NCBI GenBank assembly: GCA_002374095.1
Contig: DFKY01000007.1
Span: 1-45,044, forward strand
Direction of reading: 5' to 3'
DNA: 45,044 nucleotides
Source: Lachnospiraceae bacterium UBA3633
GTDB lineage: Bacteria; Bacillota; Clostridia; Lachnospirales; Lachnospiraceae
Below are positions 44,369 through 45,044 of the stretch, one piece after another. A model generated the notes under the pieces. The model had not been told where the DNA came from and ran no database searches. It saw nothing but the letters and a program-made list of their open reading frames with translations. The translations under genes were made by a program, and so were the position numbers. The first letter of the stretch is position 1. Each line of letters begins with the position of its first letter.

Positions 44369-44884
44369 TTACCCCTTTGTTAATTCATTGTATCTATATT
44401 TTCCATATTCTAATATAGCACTCGATATAATTGAAACCCCTACCAATATCAATACTAAGTCAACAACCTGCAAAAAATTCCACGAAAACCATCCAATATT
44501 ATTTGCTGTTAATTTCAATCCATATAATGTAATTTCAGATAAAATTTTGACATTTGTTGCCGTTTGAGCGGCTGCATTTTGAATGCCTGTGTATGCATCA
44601 CCACCATAAGCAGAATACAGCACAGAATTCCCTGTTGATAATCCATTCTTAAACCAATCACCATACTGATAATTTGTATAAAAACTTGCACCAATAAACA
44701 TCAATCCAACAACTATTCGTAGTATTATAGCCATCTTAAATGTTTTACTGCTGTTTTTATCTTTGTACCTATGTTGAATAACTTCATTTTCACACATGTT
44801 AACAAGTGGCTTTATTTCAGTTCCACAATTCTGGCAAAACTTTTCACCATTTTCAACATCAGCTCCACATTTTTGACACTTCAT
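44369..44884 (-). CDS. Zinc-ribbon membrane protein, paralogue 2 (first gene of the Ubl operon seen here)
   Basis: 171 residues. Same design as its neighbour: N-terminal zinc ribbon (CQKCGADVENGEKFCQNCG), two hydrophobic helices (about 48-68 and 133-155) and between them SAYGGDAYTGIQNAAAQTATN. The two are tandem duplicates diverged outside the ribbon and the loop. AGGAG lies upstream of the ATG at 44884. The spacing of 3 nt to the next gene shows a shared transcript. Confidence 0.75.
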   Translation of the reverse strand: MKCQKCGADVENGEKFCQNCGTEIKPLVNMCENEVIQHRYKDKNSSKTFKMAIILRIVVGLMFIGASFYTNYQYGDWFKNGLSTGNSVLYSAYGGDAYTGIQNAAAQTATNVKILSEITLYGLKLTANNIGWFSWNFLQVVDLVLILVGVSIISSAILEYGKYRYNELTKG

Positions 44885-44926
44885 CTATTTTTTCTCCTTA
44901 TATCTTTAATTCATTAAAAAACAAAT

Positions 44927-44956
44927 AAAAAACCAATATGTATTTTTACATATTGG
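44927..44956 (-). terminator. Terminator-like hairpin upstream of the Ubl operon
   Basis: Perfect 10-bp stem CCAATATGTA (44933-44942) with TACATATTGG (44947-44956), 4-nt loop, followed on the minus strand by a run of T (A at 44927-44932). It ends an upstream minus-strand unit outside the window, or acts as an attenuator in the operon leader. Only about 45 nt separate it from the first ATG and no convincing promoter fits there. Confidence 0.7.
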
Positions 44957-45022
44957 CTCCATAAATAAAACGCAAAAATAGATTAAATAATTAACCTTTA
45001 AAAGTTTCCAATTAGAAGAGAT

Positions 45023-45044
45023 TCTCTCTCTCTCTCTCTCTCTC
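45023..45044. repeat. TC dinucleotide microsatellite at the window edge
   Basis: Eleven TC units run to the last base, so the true length is unknown. On the minus strand the GA run can be read into a short tail ending at a stop near 45000, so it may lie in or next to the 3' end of an unseen gene. It could also mark an assembly end. Confidence 0.8.

Noticed and set aside
35740..44884. Reading the Ubl operon as a type VII secretion locus because of the YukD-like Ubl and the FHA domain
   Set aside because: No EssC/FtsK ATPase, WXG100 protein or EssB homologue is present; E1, E2, JAMM and RING genes are, which fits conjugation better.

Overview
The window is AT-rich DNA that looks like an anaerobic low-GC Firmicute, most likely a Lachnospiraceae-type clostridium. 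The basis is an oxygen-independent class III ribonucleotide reductase, a trimeric [FeFe] hydrogenase (HydABC), a clostridial glycogen operon with the GlgC/GlgD pair, and a giant BspA-type surface protein. Nearly all genes lie on the minus strand. I recognise no rRNA, tRNA, CRISPR array, transposase or prophage gene.

Layout. 1-6721: most of one giant secreted protein (papain-like peptidase, then BspA/DUF285 leucine-rich repeats, then InlB-like repeats), cut by the window start. 6972-9800: nrdD with a fused C-terminal redoxin domain, preceded by a good promoter and two NrdR-like boxes. 10050-12540: a YgjP-like metallopeptidase facing a PflX-like radical-SAM/TrmN6-like methyltransferase pair, with a family of GC-rich short repeats in the intergenic DNA and inside the genes. 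12847-27451: one tightly packed operon of about 14.6 kb, read right to left: secreted protein, glgB, glgP, glgC, glgD, glgA, a GH13 maltodextrin hydrolase, a ROK glucokinase, then a response regulator and histidine kinase. It covers glycogen synthesis, breakdown and glucose phosphorylation, with its own candidate regulator at the 3' end. 27573-31812: hydC-hydB-hydA. 32223-35649: a VanX-like dipeptidase, a DUF6273 protein, an orphan RelB-like antitoxin and an aminotransferase.

35740-44884 is the most striking region: a compact minus-strand operon encoding a predicted bacterial ubiquitin-like conjugation system tied to the membrane. In transcription order it has two small zinc-ribbon membrane proteins, a ubiquitin-like protein ending in Gly, an E1-like enzyme with an E1-type catalytic Cys, an E2-like domain fused to a Gly-rich membrane region and an FHA domain, a secreted/anchored trypsin-like protease, a membrane-anchored JAMM deconjugase, a membrane-anchored RING-type protein (candidate E3), a zinc-ribbon/TM/cell-wall-repeat protein and a 49-residue membrane peptide. 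Ubl, E1, E2 and JAMM together are reminiscent of the bacterial Bil-type and related Ubl operons. The membrane tethering, FHA fusion, RING partner and extracytoplasmic protease make this an unusual version.

A second unexpected signal is a dispersed GC-rich element of about 24 nt, found between genes and as an in-frame insertion in at least three, probably four, different proteins, always in the same codon phase.
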